Shown: positions 7,370 through 15,815, counted from the stretch's first letter. The stretch is DNA of 64,000 bases from Pseudomonas sp. UBA1879 (GCF_002338065.1 NZ_DDHJ01000005.1:62001-126000), one strand, 5' to 3'. Notes: generated by a model not told the origin, from the letters alone. A program made the numbers and translations.

Positions 7370-9232
7370 TCATGCAGGGTTATTTGCGTCGGCTACCCCG
7401 GCGAGCCATTGCACGACCACCTCGAAGGCGGCGTCGGAATTGCGTTCGTAGATCAACCCATGCCCATTGCCATGGATGCCTAGCGCAGGCAGGTCCAGGT
7501 GATCCACTTGGGCGCCTGCGTTCTGCAGAAAGGGCACGATACTGGAGGCAAACGAAGCGAACGTTGAGGTTTCACCTGTCAATAACGCCACCGGCACGTC
7601 TTGCAAGCCAGGGATCTTCAAAGACGCAGGGTCGGCTTCGCGGACTTGGTCGGGCGTGTCACGAGGGGGATCGAACGTGATCGGCGCCGCGGTCAGGCCC
7701 CATTCCAGCGTCCCGATGCCAGGCGTGTGGCCGAACACCGGGCCCATGGGTTCCACCGCCACGACGGCTGCCACCAGACCGGGACGGCGATCGGCGATCA
7801 ACCAGCCACTGGGGCCTGACGCGGAGTGCGTCACAACGATGGCTTTGCCGATCTTGTCCAGCAGTTGAGCCAGCCGGTCCGCGTCCAATGTTTGAGAGGC
7901 AGCGAGGTCGGCCGGCATCGGGCCGTATGCCGCGATGAAGGCATCGAAGGCGGCTTCATCGTCCAGCGCGAAAGGCCACTGGGTCTCGCCGCCGCCTTCA
8001 GGGAAGTACACCTCGCGGGCGCGCTCGTAGGAAAACGCCGGACCCGTAGGTCCCATGATGTCAGGGTGATACGGCGAGCGTCCGTGGCCGGGCCGGTCCA
8101 CGCGGAACACCACGAAACCTGCTTCCACGAACCGTTGCGCCCAACCCGGACGACCATCGGGGGTGTCCAGCCATTCGGTGCCCTGCAGGGTGCCGCCGTG
8201 CACCAGCACGACAGGATAGGGTTGGGTGATGAACTCGGGAGATTCCCACGCCACGTACATGGGGCCTTTCTGATAATGCTTGCCGTCCTGCTTAACCCGA
8301 GGACCGGTGAGCCAGAAACTGCCCCGACGCGAACGTCTCACTGGGCCAGTGCGCCAAGGTTCATCGGACGGATCCGCCGAGCGGGTCACGGATTCGGTGG
8401 CAAACGTTGACCAGTCCTGATGCCCACGTCCGTGCGCGACGGCGGCTTTCATTTTCGACCGCACTGCGTCGGCGGCTGGCAGTCCCAGGTCTCGGGTGTG
8501 GGCCGCCTCAATGGCGAGGTTGATGTCCTTCAGACCCAGAGACAGCTTGAAGCCCGGTTCAAACGTGCCGTTGACGATGTTCTGCCCATAGCGCTGATAG
8601 CTGGAGCAGGCGAATTGGGTTTGGGTCATGAGGTCGATGAACGTGGCCGGGCTCAGCCCATAGCGCTCAGCCAGTACGCTGGCTTCACCGAGCGACTGGA
8701 TGGCGTGGGTGATCATCATGTTGCCGGCGATCTTGGCGATACACGCGTGAACCGGTCGATCGCCCATGATCCAAGTCTTTTTCCCCAGCACGTCGAAGAG
8801 GGGTTGGACGGTGGCGATCGCTGCTCGCGATCCAGCCACCACAATGTTCATTTCACCCCTGGCCGCCACCGCCGGTATGCCGAAAACGGGCGCCGCGACC
8901 AGCGCCACACCCAGCCTGTGATGGACAGCCTGCAGTTCTTCGATGAGCAGGGGGGAGAGGGTCGACATCACAATGTGAACACACGCTGTGTCGGCACTTT
9001 CCAACGCCCCGGCAGACAACAGCACTTCGCGAACGGCGCGATCATCAGCCAGCATGCTGATGACGACGTCTTCCTGGAAGGCCGCTGCCGGGGATACGAG
9101 CGCGCGTACACCCTCCAAGTCGGCCAACGCCTCAGGGTTGCGGTTCCAGGCCGATACGCGGTGGCCTGCCTTGATGAGCAACGGGATCATCGCCCGGCCC
9201 ATACTTCCTGTCCCGATAAAACCGATATTCAT
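7370..9232 (-). CDS. In-frame fusion: beta-hydroxyacid-dehydrogenase-like domain + alpha/beta hydrolase
   Basis: A single 620-residue frame. Residues 1-285 are a 6-phosphogluconate/3-hydroxyisobutyrate-dehydrogenase-type NAD(P) protein: the Rossmann motif GFIGTGSMGRAM, then AGNMMI and a helical C-terminal domain. From about residue 300 a second protein starts (RGSFWLTGPRVKQDGKHYQK) that is a complete alpha/beta hydrolase: HGGTLQG oxyanion region, DRPGHGRS, nucleophile Ser in THSASG, and a late HGNGHG histidine. The linker (SADPSDEPWRTGPVRRSRRG) is arginine-rich. Relatives of the hydrolase half, as I recall them, are separate proteins with a signal peptide, which is absent here, so the product should be cytoplasmic. 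GGAG precedes the start. Whether the fusion is functional is unknown. Confidence 0.85.
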   Translation of the reverse strand: MNIGFIGTGSMGRAMIPLLIKAGHRVSAWNRNPEALADLEGVRALVSPAAAFQEDVVISMLADDRAVREVLLSAGALESADTACVHIVMSTLSPLLIEELQAVHHRLGVALVAAPVFGIPAVAARGEMNIVVAGSRAAIATVQPLFDVLGKKTWIMGDRPVHACIAKIAGNMMITHAIQSLGEASVLAERYGLSPATFIDLMTQTQFACSSYQRYGQNIVNGTFEPGFKLSLGLKDINLAIEAAHTRDLGLPAADAVRSKMKAAVAHGRGHQDWSTFATESVTRSADPSDEPWRTGPVRRSRRGSFWLTGPRVKQDGKHYQKGPMYVAWESPEFITQPYPVVLVHGGTLQGTEWLDTPDGRPGWAQRFVEAGFVVFRVDRPGHGRSPYHPDIMGPTGPAFSYERAREVYFPEGGGETQWPFALDDEAAFDAFIAAYGPMPADLAASQTLDADRLAQLLDKIGKAIVVTHSASGPSGWLIADRRPGLVAAVVAVEPMGPVFGHTPGIGTLEWGLTAAPITFDPPRDTPDQVREADPASLKIPGLQDVPVALLTGETSTFASFASSIVPFLQNAGAQVDHLDLPALGIHGNGHGLIYERNSDAAFEVVVQWLAGVADANNPA

Positions 9233-9310
9233 GTGGGGTCTCCGCTACGGTTGTGCAGTCCACCCAGTATGTGCGTTGGGGAATGGCTGCGGGACTGCCA
9301 TTGCTGCAAC

Positions 9311-9328
9311 CTCAGCGTTCATATTTGT
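9311..9328 (-). promoter_or_regulatory. Operator-like half-site upstream of the fusion gene
   Basis: On the minus strand this reads ACAAATATGAACGCTGAG, nearly the same as the half-sites at 15.8, 33.8 and 35.2 kb. It lies about 80 bases before the start of the fusion gene. The opposite arm is poorly conserved here, so this may be a weak or single site. Confidence 0.4.
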
Positions 9329-9398
9329 ACGAAGAGCGGTGTGGGCTGGAGTTTGGGGGGGGCAGGGCATTATCCGAAGCGGCCCACCCTCCTCAGAC

Positions 9399-10243
9399 TC
9401 ACTGGCTGTCATCCAGGAAATGCACTACGGCCGCGTTAAAGAAAGCGGGGTCCTGAATGAACGCGAAATGACTGCATTGGGCAGGATCAGCAGGCCGGCT
9501 TTAGGGATGGTGGCCGCCACGTACTCCAAGTGATCGCGCTTGATGGCTTCGTCATGGTCTCCGTCCACTATCAGAATTGGCGAAGTGATTTTCTTCAGAT
9601 CGTTATCGCCCCAGTTCGGTTGGCTGGCCCACATGTGGCTGATCTGCTCGACGAACGCATCGAAATCCTTGGGCGTAGGAGAGAGGCGGGCGTATTCCTT
9701 TCCAGTGCGCTCAATAAATGCCGCGAAGGTCGGATTTTCCTCGACATGCTCCTTGACCCCGGTTGTCGAAGTATTGGGTGCAAAGGCAAACACCTTGCCG
9801 GTACGAAGCGGGTAACGCATCGCAAGGTCTAAACCGATGATCGCGCCATCACTCCAGCCAACGATATCAGCGCGCGGGATCTTCAACGTGTCCAGCACGC
9901 CCACCACATCGTCGGCCATGAGGTCGTAGCCAAAGGGTTGAGCATCGCGCGAGCTGCGGCCGTGCCCTCGACTGTCCACCGTTATGACCGTGTGTTTGCC
10001 CGAGAGCGCTTTAACCTGATTGCCCCAATAATCAGAGTTTGAAAGGCCGCCGTGCAGCAGAACCACTGGGGAGCCGTGGCCGCTGATGGCGTAATAGATC
10101 TTCACGCCATTAACAGAGGCGTATCCGCTTTTTACACCGGATACAGGAGCAGGCGTCTGGGGCAAGGTTTCCCATCGCTCGGCAGCATCCGTGATCGCCG
10201 ACACCGACAAGCAAAGCGCTGCAAAAATCAACTGACGAATCAT
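9399..10243 (-). pseudogene. Exported alpha/beta hydrolase with a frameshift before the catalytic histidine
   Basis: The protein starts with a signal peptide (MIRQLIFAALCLSVSAITDAA). It carries VVLLHGG, DSRGHGRS and the nucleophile motif GWSDGA, with the acid in VDGDHDE. In the uncorrected frame it ends LPNAVISRSFRTPLSLTRP at 9425. If one base is restored near 9471-9473, the sequence continues as HFAFIQDP, then AFFNAAVVHFLDD and a stop at 9399, which is the expected family ending including the catalytic His. So one base appears to be missing. The in-frame product would lack the triad histidine and is probably inactive. A sequencing error is possible. AAGGA precedes the start. Confidence 0.82.
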
Positions 10244-10467
10244 TGTGAGTCCTTGGGATTTCTGATGAATGCGGGGTGCCCGACTTTATTCAGGGGCGTT
10301 TTTATATACGTTCGACCCATGGCAGACGTTCAAGAAGCTGGCGTTGGCTAGCTATATCGGCCTGCACTTGGCCTCTGACGACAAACGCTTCTTTCATCGC
10401 AGGATTGCTATCGATGGCTCATGAGCGCGGTAAGTGTTTGGCACCCTCAAACCCTGCGGATAAAGGC

Positions 10468-11130
10468 TCACCGCGCATCGAAATGGACCGGGTCGTCTTT
10501 GAAAATGTCTTCGTAGAGTCTCGCGACGGCAGGCGTGAAGTTCTGTTTTGAAGGCACCAGAAACGCCTCTGCGGGTGCGAGCTGTTTGACATAAATGACT
10601 TCGTAGATACGAAGCAGGGTGCCCGGCTCGGTTTCTTCGAGATCAAAGCCCGGCATGATGCCTACTGCTGTGTAGCCCGCCCGCTCCAGGGCTTGTTGCA
10701 TGTAGGGGGTTCTGGTCGTGGCCATGCCGTAGATCAAGCCTGCCCCCATGTGGCGGCCCATCTTTTCGCCAAGCTCTTGGGCGGCTACTGCCAGATTGGA
10801 CTGTCGATGGGGGCGGGCCACTGCGCCGACTCGCCCGAAAATGACGTCCGGGCCGTCGATCTTTTCCCAAGTGGCGATAGCAACGATTTCATCGCTGTGG
10901 CGAACGACCATGGCAAGGATTGCCGTGGTGCGGCGGTCAGTACCTACGACTTTTTCTTCGTAAAACGCCGGGTCCATGAGCGAACTGCCCATGCCCACGG
11001 AGATGGAGGGAAACCATGTTTTGAAGAAAGTTATTGCGATGTCGATCTCGTCCTGCCTTAACAGATCCCAGCTGTAGTCGGCGGGGAGCGGGGTGAACAT
11101 GCGTATTTCATCAATCGTCGGCCAATTCAT
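10468..11130 (-). CDS. Putative GNAT-family N-acetyltransferase
   Basis: This 220-residue protein has a GNAT-like core: a strand with VIFGRVGAVARP, then the acetyl-CoA-loop-like HRQSNLAVAAQELGEKMGRH, then GLIYGMATTRTPYMQQALER and AGYTAVGIMPGFD. No signal peptide. The N-terminal 60 residues match nothing I know. The start is ATG at 11130, because AGGTG lies six bases upstream; the in-frame GTG at 11139 is less likely. It is followed by a 220-base gap and then the frameshifted hydrolase. Substrate unknown; the family call is moderate. Confidence 0.65.
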   Translation of the reverse strand: MNWPTIDEIRMFTPLPADYSWDLLRQDEIDIAITFFKTWFPSISVGMGSSLMDPAFYEEKVVGTDRRTTAILAMVVRHSDEIVAIATWEKIDGPDVIFGRVGAVARPHRQSNLAVAAQELGEKMGRHMGAGLIYGMATTRTPYMQQALERAGYTAVGIMPGFDLEETEPGTLLRIYEVIYVKQLAPAEAFLVPSKQNFTPAVARLYEDIFKDDPVHFDAR

Positions 11131-11160
11131 TGACTTCACCTTGTCGAGGGGCTGGGGGCT

Positions 11161-11760
11161 TTAATGGGTTACAGCGGCTGTAGCGGGAGGTTGAGCGACG
11201 CATAACTCTCCGGTAGCTCGAATCAACGCCATTTCGTGCAGTCTGTCCTTGGCGAGTTTTGGCAGTGCCTGGTTCAGCCAAAGTGGGCAGGCCGGATCAG
11301 TCCTTGAGCGGCTGAACGTTGCGTATTGCTGCAGCAGTCCGGTCTGAAGTGCATCCAGGCGAGGACGTATCTGATTCCCCAAGTCGGGACGCGGCGTCGG
11401 CGGCGCCTTTCCATCCGAGTGCCAGGCCGAGAGCAAACCGTATTGAACGAGTTTGTTCGCTTCAATCTGGGCAGCCATCAATTGCGCCGCCTCGTCTCCC
11501 GCGATGGCGTAACTCGCGGCCTGCCGTTGTGCATTGGCGATCACGGTCGACTCTCGGTCACTGTCCTGAACAGGTTGTGCGCTGTCCCATTTGGTGAGCG
11601 CTACGAGGTCGGCGATTTCGAGGCGCTCGTTGATCATGCTCAGAAGAGGCTTCAACGACTCAGGGGGCGGTGTGTGCGGATCGCTGGCTGGCGTTGCCAT
11701 GGCGCTCATGCTGGCGACGGCCAGGGGAAAAAGCGCGGTTCTCATCACGAATTTCAACAT
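11161..11760 (-). CDS. Exported chorismate mutase (AroQ-gamma type)
   Basis: This 199-residue protein has a signal peptide (MLKFVMRTALFPLAVASMSA, cut near MATPA). Then comes the AroQ helical core: LLSMINERLEIADLVALTKW, RESTVIANAQRQA and AAQLMAAQIEANKLVQYGLL. The C-terminal extension has a cysteine pair (PACPLW and GELCVAQ), as in periplasmic gamma-class enzymes. It would turn chorismate into prephenate outside the cytoplasm; the purpose of such enzymes is not settled. The start is ATG at 11760 after GAGAGA; the frame runs 25 codons further upstream without a signal peptide. It follows the cytoplasmic mutase gene by 96 bases. Confidence 0.85.
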   Translation of the reverse strand: MLKFVMRTALFPLAVASMSAMATPASDPHTPPPESLKPLLSMINERLEIADLVALTKWDSAQPVQDSDRESTVIANAQRQAASYAIAGDEAAQLMAAQIEANKLVQYGLLSAWHSDGKAPPTPRPDLGNQIRPRLDALQTGLLQQYATFSRSRTDPACPLWLNQALPKLAKDRLHEMALIRATGELCVAQPPATAAVTH

Positions 11761-11856
11761 GGGAAATCTCTCTGTTCCTCGCTGATCTGCAGAAAGGCGA
11801 ATGATGGAAAGTTGGAAAGCGCCGAAGTCTTGCAAAAAAAACGTCGCGTCTCGCCG

Positions 11857-12300
11857 TCAGTTGCGGGGGAAACCCTCAGCCGGACTGTGGCTCGCTGCTT
11901 CCTCGACGGCCGCTATTTGACGGTGGCGTTGCACCACCTCACTGATCACAAACTCCATCAGTTTTTCAACGAAGCCAGGATCGAGATTGGCCTCTTCAGC
12001 CAAGCGTGTGAGCCGTTCGTATTGACGCTGCTCACGTTCCTTGTCCACCGCGGGCAACTGATATTTTGCCTTGAGCAGCCCGACCTGATCGGTGCAACGA
12101 AAGCGCTCTGCCAGCATATGGATCAGCGCGGCGTCAATGTTGTCGATCGTCTGTCGGAATGTCGAAAGTTGGGTGCCGATGTCACGTGTGTCCACGGGAT
12201 GTCCTCTTTGAAACTGTGCGTTTTGAAATCCCTGTAGGGTCTCCACATAGTCCTTTTTCAGGAGCTCGATTCGGCGTAACCGAACGTCGAGAATCGTCAT
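11857..12300 (-). CDS. Cytoplasmic chorismate mutase (AroQ type II)
   Basis: This 147-residue protein has an AroQ core from residue 48: RQTIDNIDAALIHMLAERFR, then a GLLKAKYQLPAVDKEREQ loop, then a C-terminal helix ending SEVVQRHRQIAA. The Arg in AERFR and the Lys in LLKAKY are the expected transition-state-binding residues. It resembles stand-alone mutases more than isochorismate-pyruvate lyase (PchB). No signal peptide. It is read in the same direction as the exported mutase gene, so one transcript could place the same activity on both sides of the membrane. The N-terminal 45 residues are an unrecognised helical extension. Confidence 0.82.
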   Translation of the reverse strand: MTILDVRLRRIELLKKDYVETLQGFQNAQFQRGHPVDTRDIGTQLSTFRQTIDNIDAALIHMLAERFRCTDQVGLLKAKYQLPAVDKEREQRQYERLTRLAEEANLDPGFVEKLMEFVISEVVQRHRQIAAVEEAASHSPAEGFPRN

Positions 12301-12374
12301 TCATCCGCAGGCTGCTCTTCTCGCGGTCGTTGGAAGTGAGCTGAAGAGCGAGCCCGCCCCATAGCGATATCCAA

Positions 12375-12389
12375 CCTACTAGAAGGTAG
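12375..12389. promoter_or_regulatory. Operator-like repeat, copy 1
   Basis: CCTACTAGAAGGTAG is a partial palindrome with CTAC/GTAG arms, of the kind bound by TetR dimers. It matches the copy at 12496-12510 at 14 of 15 bases. It lies 75 bases upstream of the minus-strand chorismate mutase start. Confidence 0.45.
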
Positions 12390-12495
12390 CCTTCAAGGCA
12401 ACAGGTTACGTTCTACCCTAAGGTTCTTTGGTTTAGATGGCCACAGTCTCAGAGCTGGGTGGAAGAAACCGTTTTTAAGATAAGTTGGCGTAATA

Positions 12496-12510
12496 CCTAC
12501 TGGAAGGTAG
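12496..12510. promoter_or_regulatory. Operator-like repeat, copy 2
   Basis: CCTACTGGAAGGTAG differs from copy 1 only at the centre. The two centres are 121 bases apart, so a looped double-site arrangement is possible. The cognate regulator is unknown; the LysR at 12715 and the TetR at 15094 are the nearest candidates. Confidence 0.45.
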
Positions 12511-12714
12511 GGTTTCGTCAGCAGCGTTTTGCTACCCGCGTCCCCCCACCCATGCTGAGCATCGACGTTCGAGCGAGGCAACCGAAGCAGGATCTGCAGC
12601 AAGACTGAATGCCCCTGCGCTAGGCCGGCAGACCTGCGATACCGCTGCGCATGGGATTGCTACAAGCACGTCAATGCTGCAACCTCGTCATACAGTTTTG
12701 TACGGGGTAGGGTG

Positions 12715-13566
12715 ATGGACTGGAGTGATATGCGGGTCTTTCTGGCGATTGCTCGCAGCGGGTCATTGGGCGCCGCGGCGAAGCAGTTGGGCGTCAGCCA
12801 CCCCACGGTCGGCCGCCGCTTGCAGTTGCTTGAACAGACGAGTGGCCAACCCCTGTTTTTACGGACTGCCCAAGGGCTGGTGCTCACCGACACCGGTGAG
12901 CGGATTCTCGGTCTGGCAGAGGAGATGGAGCAGAGTGCGTTGTCGATTGAACGTCGCTTGGCGGGTGACAGCGACCAGCCTGAAGGGCTGCTGCGGATCT
13001 CGTGTGCGGAGTGGTTCGCCGGTTACGTCCTGACGCCGGTTTTTCGTGAGATGGCGAGACGGTATCCGCTGATAGCGCCCGAGGTGATACCCGGCCATCG
13101 GTTGTTCGATCTGGCGCGACGTGACGCGGATATTGCCTTTCGCATCGTGCCGTTCACCGAACCCGATATCGTGCACCGCAAGCTGACCACCATGCGCTAC
13201 GGTCTCTATTCGAGCGCTGGCAGTCCTGCGCCAAAGCCCGATGGCGAGGGCCTGGGGCTGATATTGATGAACATCGCTCAAGCTCACTACCCCGATGTGC
13301 ACTGGCTGCAGCAGCGATATCCACTGGCCCGTACGGTCTTCACCAGTAGCAGCCGCACGGTACAGGCTCAGATGTGCGCGAGCGGCCTGGGTGTGGCGGT
13401 CTTGCCGCGACCCCTTGGCGATCGAACGCCGGGCCTTCAACTGCTTGACCCGGACGAGCCGCCACCCGGTCGTGACATCTGGATGGGCTATCACCAGGAC
13501 ATGCGGCAAATGGACAGGCTGCGCGCACTCGCCGATCTGGCAGCTACCATGATCGGCTCGGATTGA
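12715..13566 (+). CDS. LysR-family transcriptional regulator
   Basis: This 283-residue protein starts MDWSDMRVFLAIARSGSLGA, with helix-turn-helix GVSHPTVGRRLQLLE and an effector domain from residue 90 (PEGLLRISCAEWFAGYVLTP). The start is ATG at 12715 after GGGGTAGGG; a GTG one codon upstream is also possible. The protein ends with ALADLAATMIGSD. It is divergent from the chorismate mutases and convergent with the MFS exporter; either could be its target. Confidence 0.9.
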   Translation: MDWSDMRVFLAIARSGSLGAAAKQLGVSHPTVGRRLQLLEQTSGQPLFLRTAQGLVLTDTGERILGLAEEMEQSALSIERRLAGDSDQPEGLLRISCAEWFAGYVLTPVFREMARRYPLIAPEVIPGHRLFDLARRDADIAFRIVPFTEPDIVHRKLTTMRYGLYSSAGSPAPKPDGEGLGLILMNIAQAHYPDVHWLQQRYPLARTVFTSSSRTVQAQMCASGLGVAVLPRPLGDRTPGLQLLDPDEPPPGRDIWMGYHQDMRQMDRLRALADLAATMIGSD

Positions 13567-13609
13567 TGATGCGCGGTCCCGGCGGGATCGCGCTCATCGT
13601 TGGAAGGAT

Positions 13610-15049
13610 TCAAGGGGTAGCGGGCTGGCGCAGCAGACTGAAGCTCAGCCCCGCCCCCAAGGCCAGGAAGGCGGCGATACAAAGAACAGACACGCTGAAA
13701 GCGTGAGTGATCACGGCCTCATCCGTGCCGCTGTCGAGCAGGGTGTAGAAAACGCCGCCGATCACCGCCACGCTCAGCGATGTGCTGAGTTGCAATGCCG
13801 CACTGGTGATACCCGCGATCATGCCCGAGTAGGCTGGCGCGACCCTGCCAGTCACCATTCGCATCAGCGTCGGGAGTGCCAGACCCTGGCCGAATCCGAT
13901 CACAAACAGGATGACAGCCAACAGCGAGGCGGACGGCGCAGCGTTAGTAGGCGTCGCCTTCACAAGCCAGGCCAGCGCCAGGAATCCGATGACCTCCAAT
14001 GCCATTCCCACCGGATTGACGTAAACCCCAAAGAGCCGCTTGAACTGCCCAGTGGACAATGGACCCAACAGAAAGCCCGCGCCAAAAGGCAGGAAAATCA
14101 GACCCGCATGGAGCGGAGTCGCGTGCAGGGCGCCTTGCAGGTAAATCGAAAACAACAGGAAGAACACGCCGATCGCATAAAAGCACAGAGCGACCATCAG
14201 GGCTCGACCCAGGCCCGGCGCTTTCAGCGCGGCAGGATTGAGCAGAGGTGTACCACCGGCGCGATGCAAACGGATTTCGTATTGCCAAAACAGCCAGGCC
14301 AGCACCGGTACCGCAGCCAGCGACAGCCAGGCCCACAGTGGCCAGCCGGCTTCGCGGCCTTCGATCAGGGGAACGATCAGAGCACCCAGCGTCAGAATCG
14401 ACAGGGCCGTGCCGCACAGGTCCAGCTTGCTCGCGTGCGCCGCGCGGGTCTCCTTGAATACCGGAATCCCGAACACCACGACCAATAGTGCAATGGGCAG
14501 ATTCACCAGAAAGATCGCTCGCCATCCCAAGCCCATGACATTGAGGGCAATCAGAACCCCGCCCAGCGCCTGACCGATCACGGACGCCAGCCCGAACACG
14601 GCGCCGTAGATGCTCAACGCCAGTGGCTTTTCGGATTCGGGAAAGATTGCTTGCACCGAGGCGAGCGCCTGCGGCGCCATCACCGCAGCCGTTACGCCTT
14701 GCAGTGCACGCCCGGCGATCAGCATCCAGGGCGACGTGGCGAGCCCGCACAGCAGGGATGCCGCCGCGAACCCGACCAGCCCCAGAAAGAACATGCGCCC
14801 GCGACCATAAAGATCGCCCAGCCGTCCCCCGGTGATCAGCGTGACGGCGTAAAGCGTTGCATAAGAAGAGATCACCAGTTGTTCGGCGGAAGAACCGGTG
14901 CCCAGATCACCTTGAATCGAGGGCAAAGCGACGTTAACGATGAAGAAGTCCAATGGCGGCAGGAACGCGCCGACCAGCAGGATGACGAACATGAACCAGC
15001 GCTTTGGATCATGGGTGATGTCGGCGTTTTGAGTCATGGTAAGAGACAT
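13610..15049 (-). CDS. MFS drug exporter, 14-span DHA2 (EmrB/QacA) type
   Basis: A 479-residue membrane protein. Motif C-like LDFFIVNVALPSIQGDL lies in span 1 and motif A GGRLGDLYGRGRMFF after span 2. About 14 hydrophobic segments run to ALGAGLSFSLL at the end. It probably exports toxic organics by proton antiport across the inner membrane. The gene lies 45 bases downstream of the TetR gene on the same strand, with a TetR-type palindrome at 15069-15080 in the gap. AAGGA before the first ATG supports the start. Confidence 0.9.
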   Translation of the reverse strand: MSLTMTQNADITHDPKRWFMFVILLVGAFLPPLDFFIVNVALPSIQGDLGTGSSAEQLVISSYATLYAVTLITGGRLGDLYGRGRMFFLGLVGFAAASLLCGLATSPWMLIAGRALQGVTAAVMAPQALASVQAIFPESEKPLALSIYGAVFGLASVIGQALGGVLIALNVMGLGWRAIFLVNLPIALLVVVFGIPVFKETRAAHASKLDLCGTALSILTLGALIVPLIEGREAGWPLWAWLSLAAVPVLAWLFWQYEIRLHRAGGTPLLNPAALKAPGLGRALMVALCFYAIGVFFLLFSIYLQGALHATPLHAGLIFLPFGAGFLLGPLSTGQFKRLFGVYVNPVGMALEVIGFLALAWLVKATPTNAAPSASLLAVILFVIGFGQGLALPTLMRMVTGRVAPAYSGMIAGITSAALQLSTSLSVAVIGGVFYTLLDSGTDEAVITHAFSVSVLCIAAFLALGAGLSFSLLRQPATP

Positions 15050-15068
15050 AAGAGGGGTTCCTTTAAGA

Positions 15069-15080
15069 AACCGTTCGGTT
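15069..15080. promoter_or_regulatory. TetR-type operator before the MFS gene
   Basis: AACCGTTCGGTT has perfect 5-bp arms (AACCG/CGGTT) and matches the palindrome at 15739-15752. Placed between tetR and the exporter, it suggests that the exporter also has its own repressed promoter. Confidence 0.6.
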
Positions 15081-15093
15081 CCAGACGAGGTGA

Positions 15094-15705
15094 TTAAATG
15101 TTTGATTGGCTATCAAGAAGGCGCATTGAGCGCCCGACCAGTGCGATCATGTCTGCCTCGCTTGCACCGGTTTTTCCAAGTACCCGCATGCCCTCGATCT
15201 GACAGACGAGGAAATGAGCCATTGCCTGTTCATCGCCTTCGCCGAATTCCCCCGCCGCCTGTCCACGAATGATCGCGCTGGCGTACAGCTGTTGAGTGCG
15301 GTGAAGCATGCGGGAGATTCGTTGCCCGACCTCGGGCTCTTGCGCGACCAGTTCATTGGCCACCGCCACCAACATGCAGCCTCTTCGTCCTTCTTCGCCG
15401 GAAGAGGAGCGGGCGTGGCGCAGCATGGATTCGCGGATCGCCTGCCTGGCGGTACCGGACTGAGAAAGGATGTCTGCCGTGACTTTCAAAGCTTGTGCGC
15501 AGTAGATATCGAGGGCTGCGAGGAGCAGCCCTTTCTTGTCGCCAAAGGCTTTGTACAAACTTCCCCGGGACAATCCAGTGCCCTGGATGAGGTCGGGCAA
15601 CGACGCGCCTTCGTAGCCGCGATCCCAGAACACGTGCATGGCATTGCGGGCGGCATCCCCCAGTTCGAACTGTCGTGGACGCCCGGGTCCGGGTGCATGA
15701 GTCAT
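15094..15705 (-). CDS. TetR-family repressor
   Basis: This 203-residue protein has N-terminal TetR DNA-binding helices (AMHVFWDRGYEGASLPDLIQ and GLSRGSLYKAFGDKKGLLLA) and a C-terminal ligand domain of the type seen in AcuR/NemR-like repressors (RRGCMLVAVANEL, with a conserved Cys). AGGAG nine bases upstream fixes the start. A perfect 14-bp palindrome lies 34 bases upstream, consistent with autoregulation. It probably controls the downstream MFS exporter and perhaps the divergent SDR. Confidence 0.92.
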   Translation of the reverse strand: MTHAPGPGRPRQFELGDAARNAMHVFWDRGYEGASLPDLIQGTGLSRGSLYKAFGDKKGLLLAALDIYCAQALKVTADILSQSGTARQAIRESMLRHARSSSGEEGRRGCMLVAVANELVAQEPEVGQRISRMLHRTQQLYASAIIRGQAAGEFGEGDEQAMAHFLVCQIEGMRVLGKTGASEADMIALVGRSMRLLDSQSNI

Positions 15706-15738
15706 CGATCAGAACTCCTGAGTGTCGGTTCAGACCGA

Positions 15739-15752
15739 GAACCGATCGGTTC
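15739..15752. promoter_or_regulatory. Perfect palindromic TetR operator
   Basis: GAACCGATCGGTTC is its own reverse complement over 14 bases, the ACCGATCGGT-type core known for many TetR repressors. It sits between the tetR start (15705) and the divergent SDR start (15900), so it could control both. Confidence 0.72.
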
Positions 15753-15784
15753 CAATCTAAATGAATCTTTCGGCATTTACGCCT

Positions 15785-15815
15785 CACAAAAATGTACGCC
15801 CAGCGTTCATTTGTG
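15785..15815. promoter_or_regulatory. Inverted-repeat operator upstream of SDR gene
   Basis: The core ATGTACG-CCCAG-CGTTCAT (15792-15810) has outer arms CACAAA and TTTGTG. It has the same layout as the site at 33788-33816. It lies 85 bases before the SDR start and is distinct from the TetR palindrome 33 bases away. Confidence 0.55.

Larger units (their letters stand above)
12301..12714. other. Intergenic region with two operator-like repeats
   Basis: About 410 bases between the divergent chorismate mutase gene (minus) and LysR gene (plus). It holds two copies of a 15-base partial palindrome, listed separately, and should contain promoters for both sides. No plausible gene. Confidence 0.5.

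Noticed and set aside
11857..12300. Isochorismate-pyruvate lyase (PchB) for the small AroQ protein
   Set aside because: The loop and C-terminal helix fit stand-alone chorismate mutases better, and no salicylate or siderophore genes adjoin.
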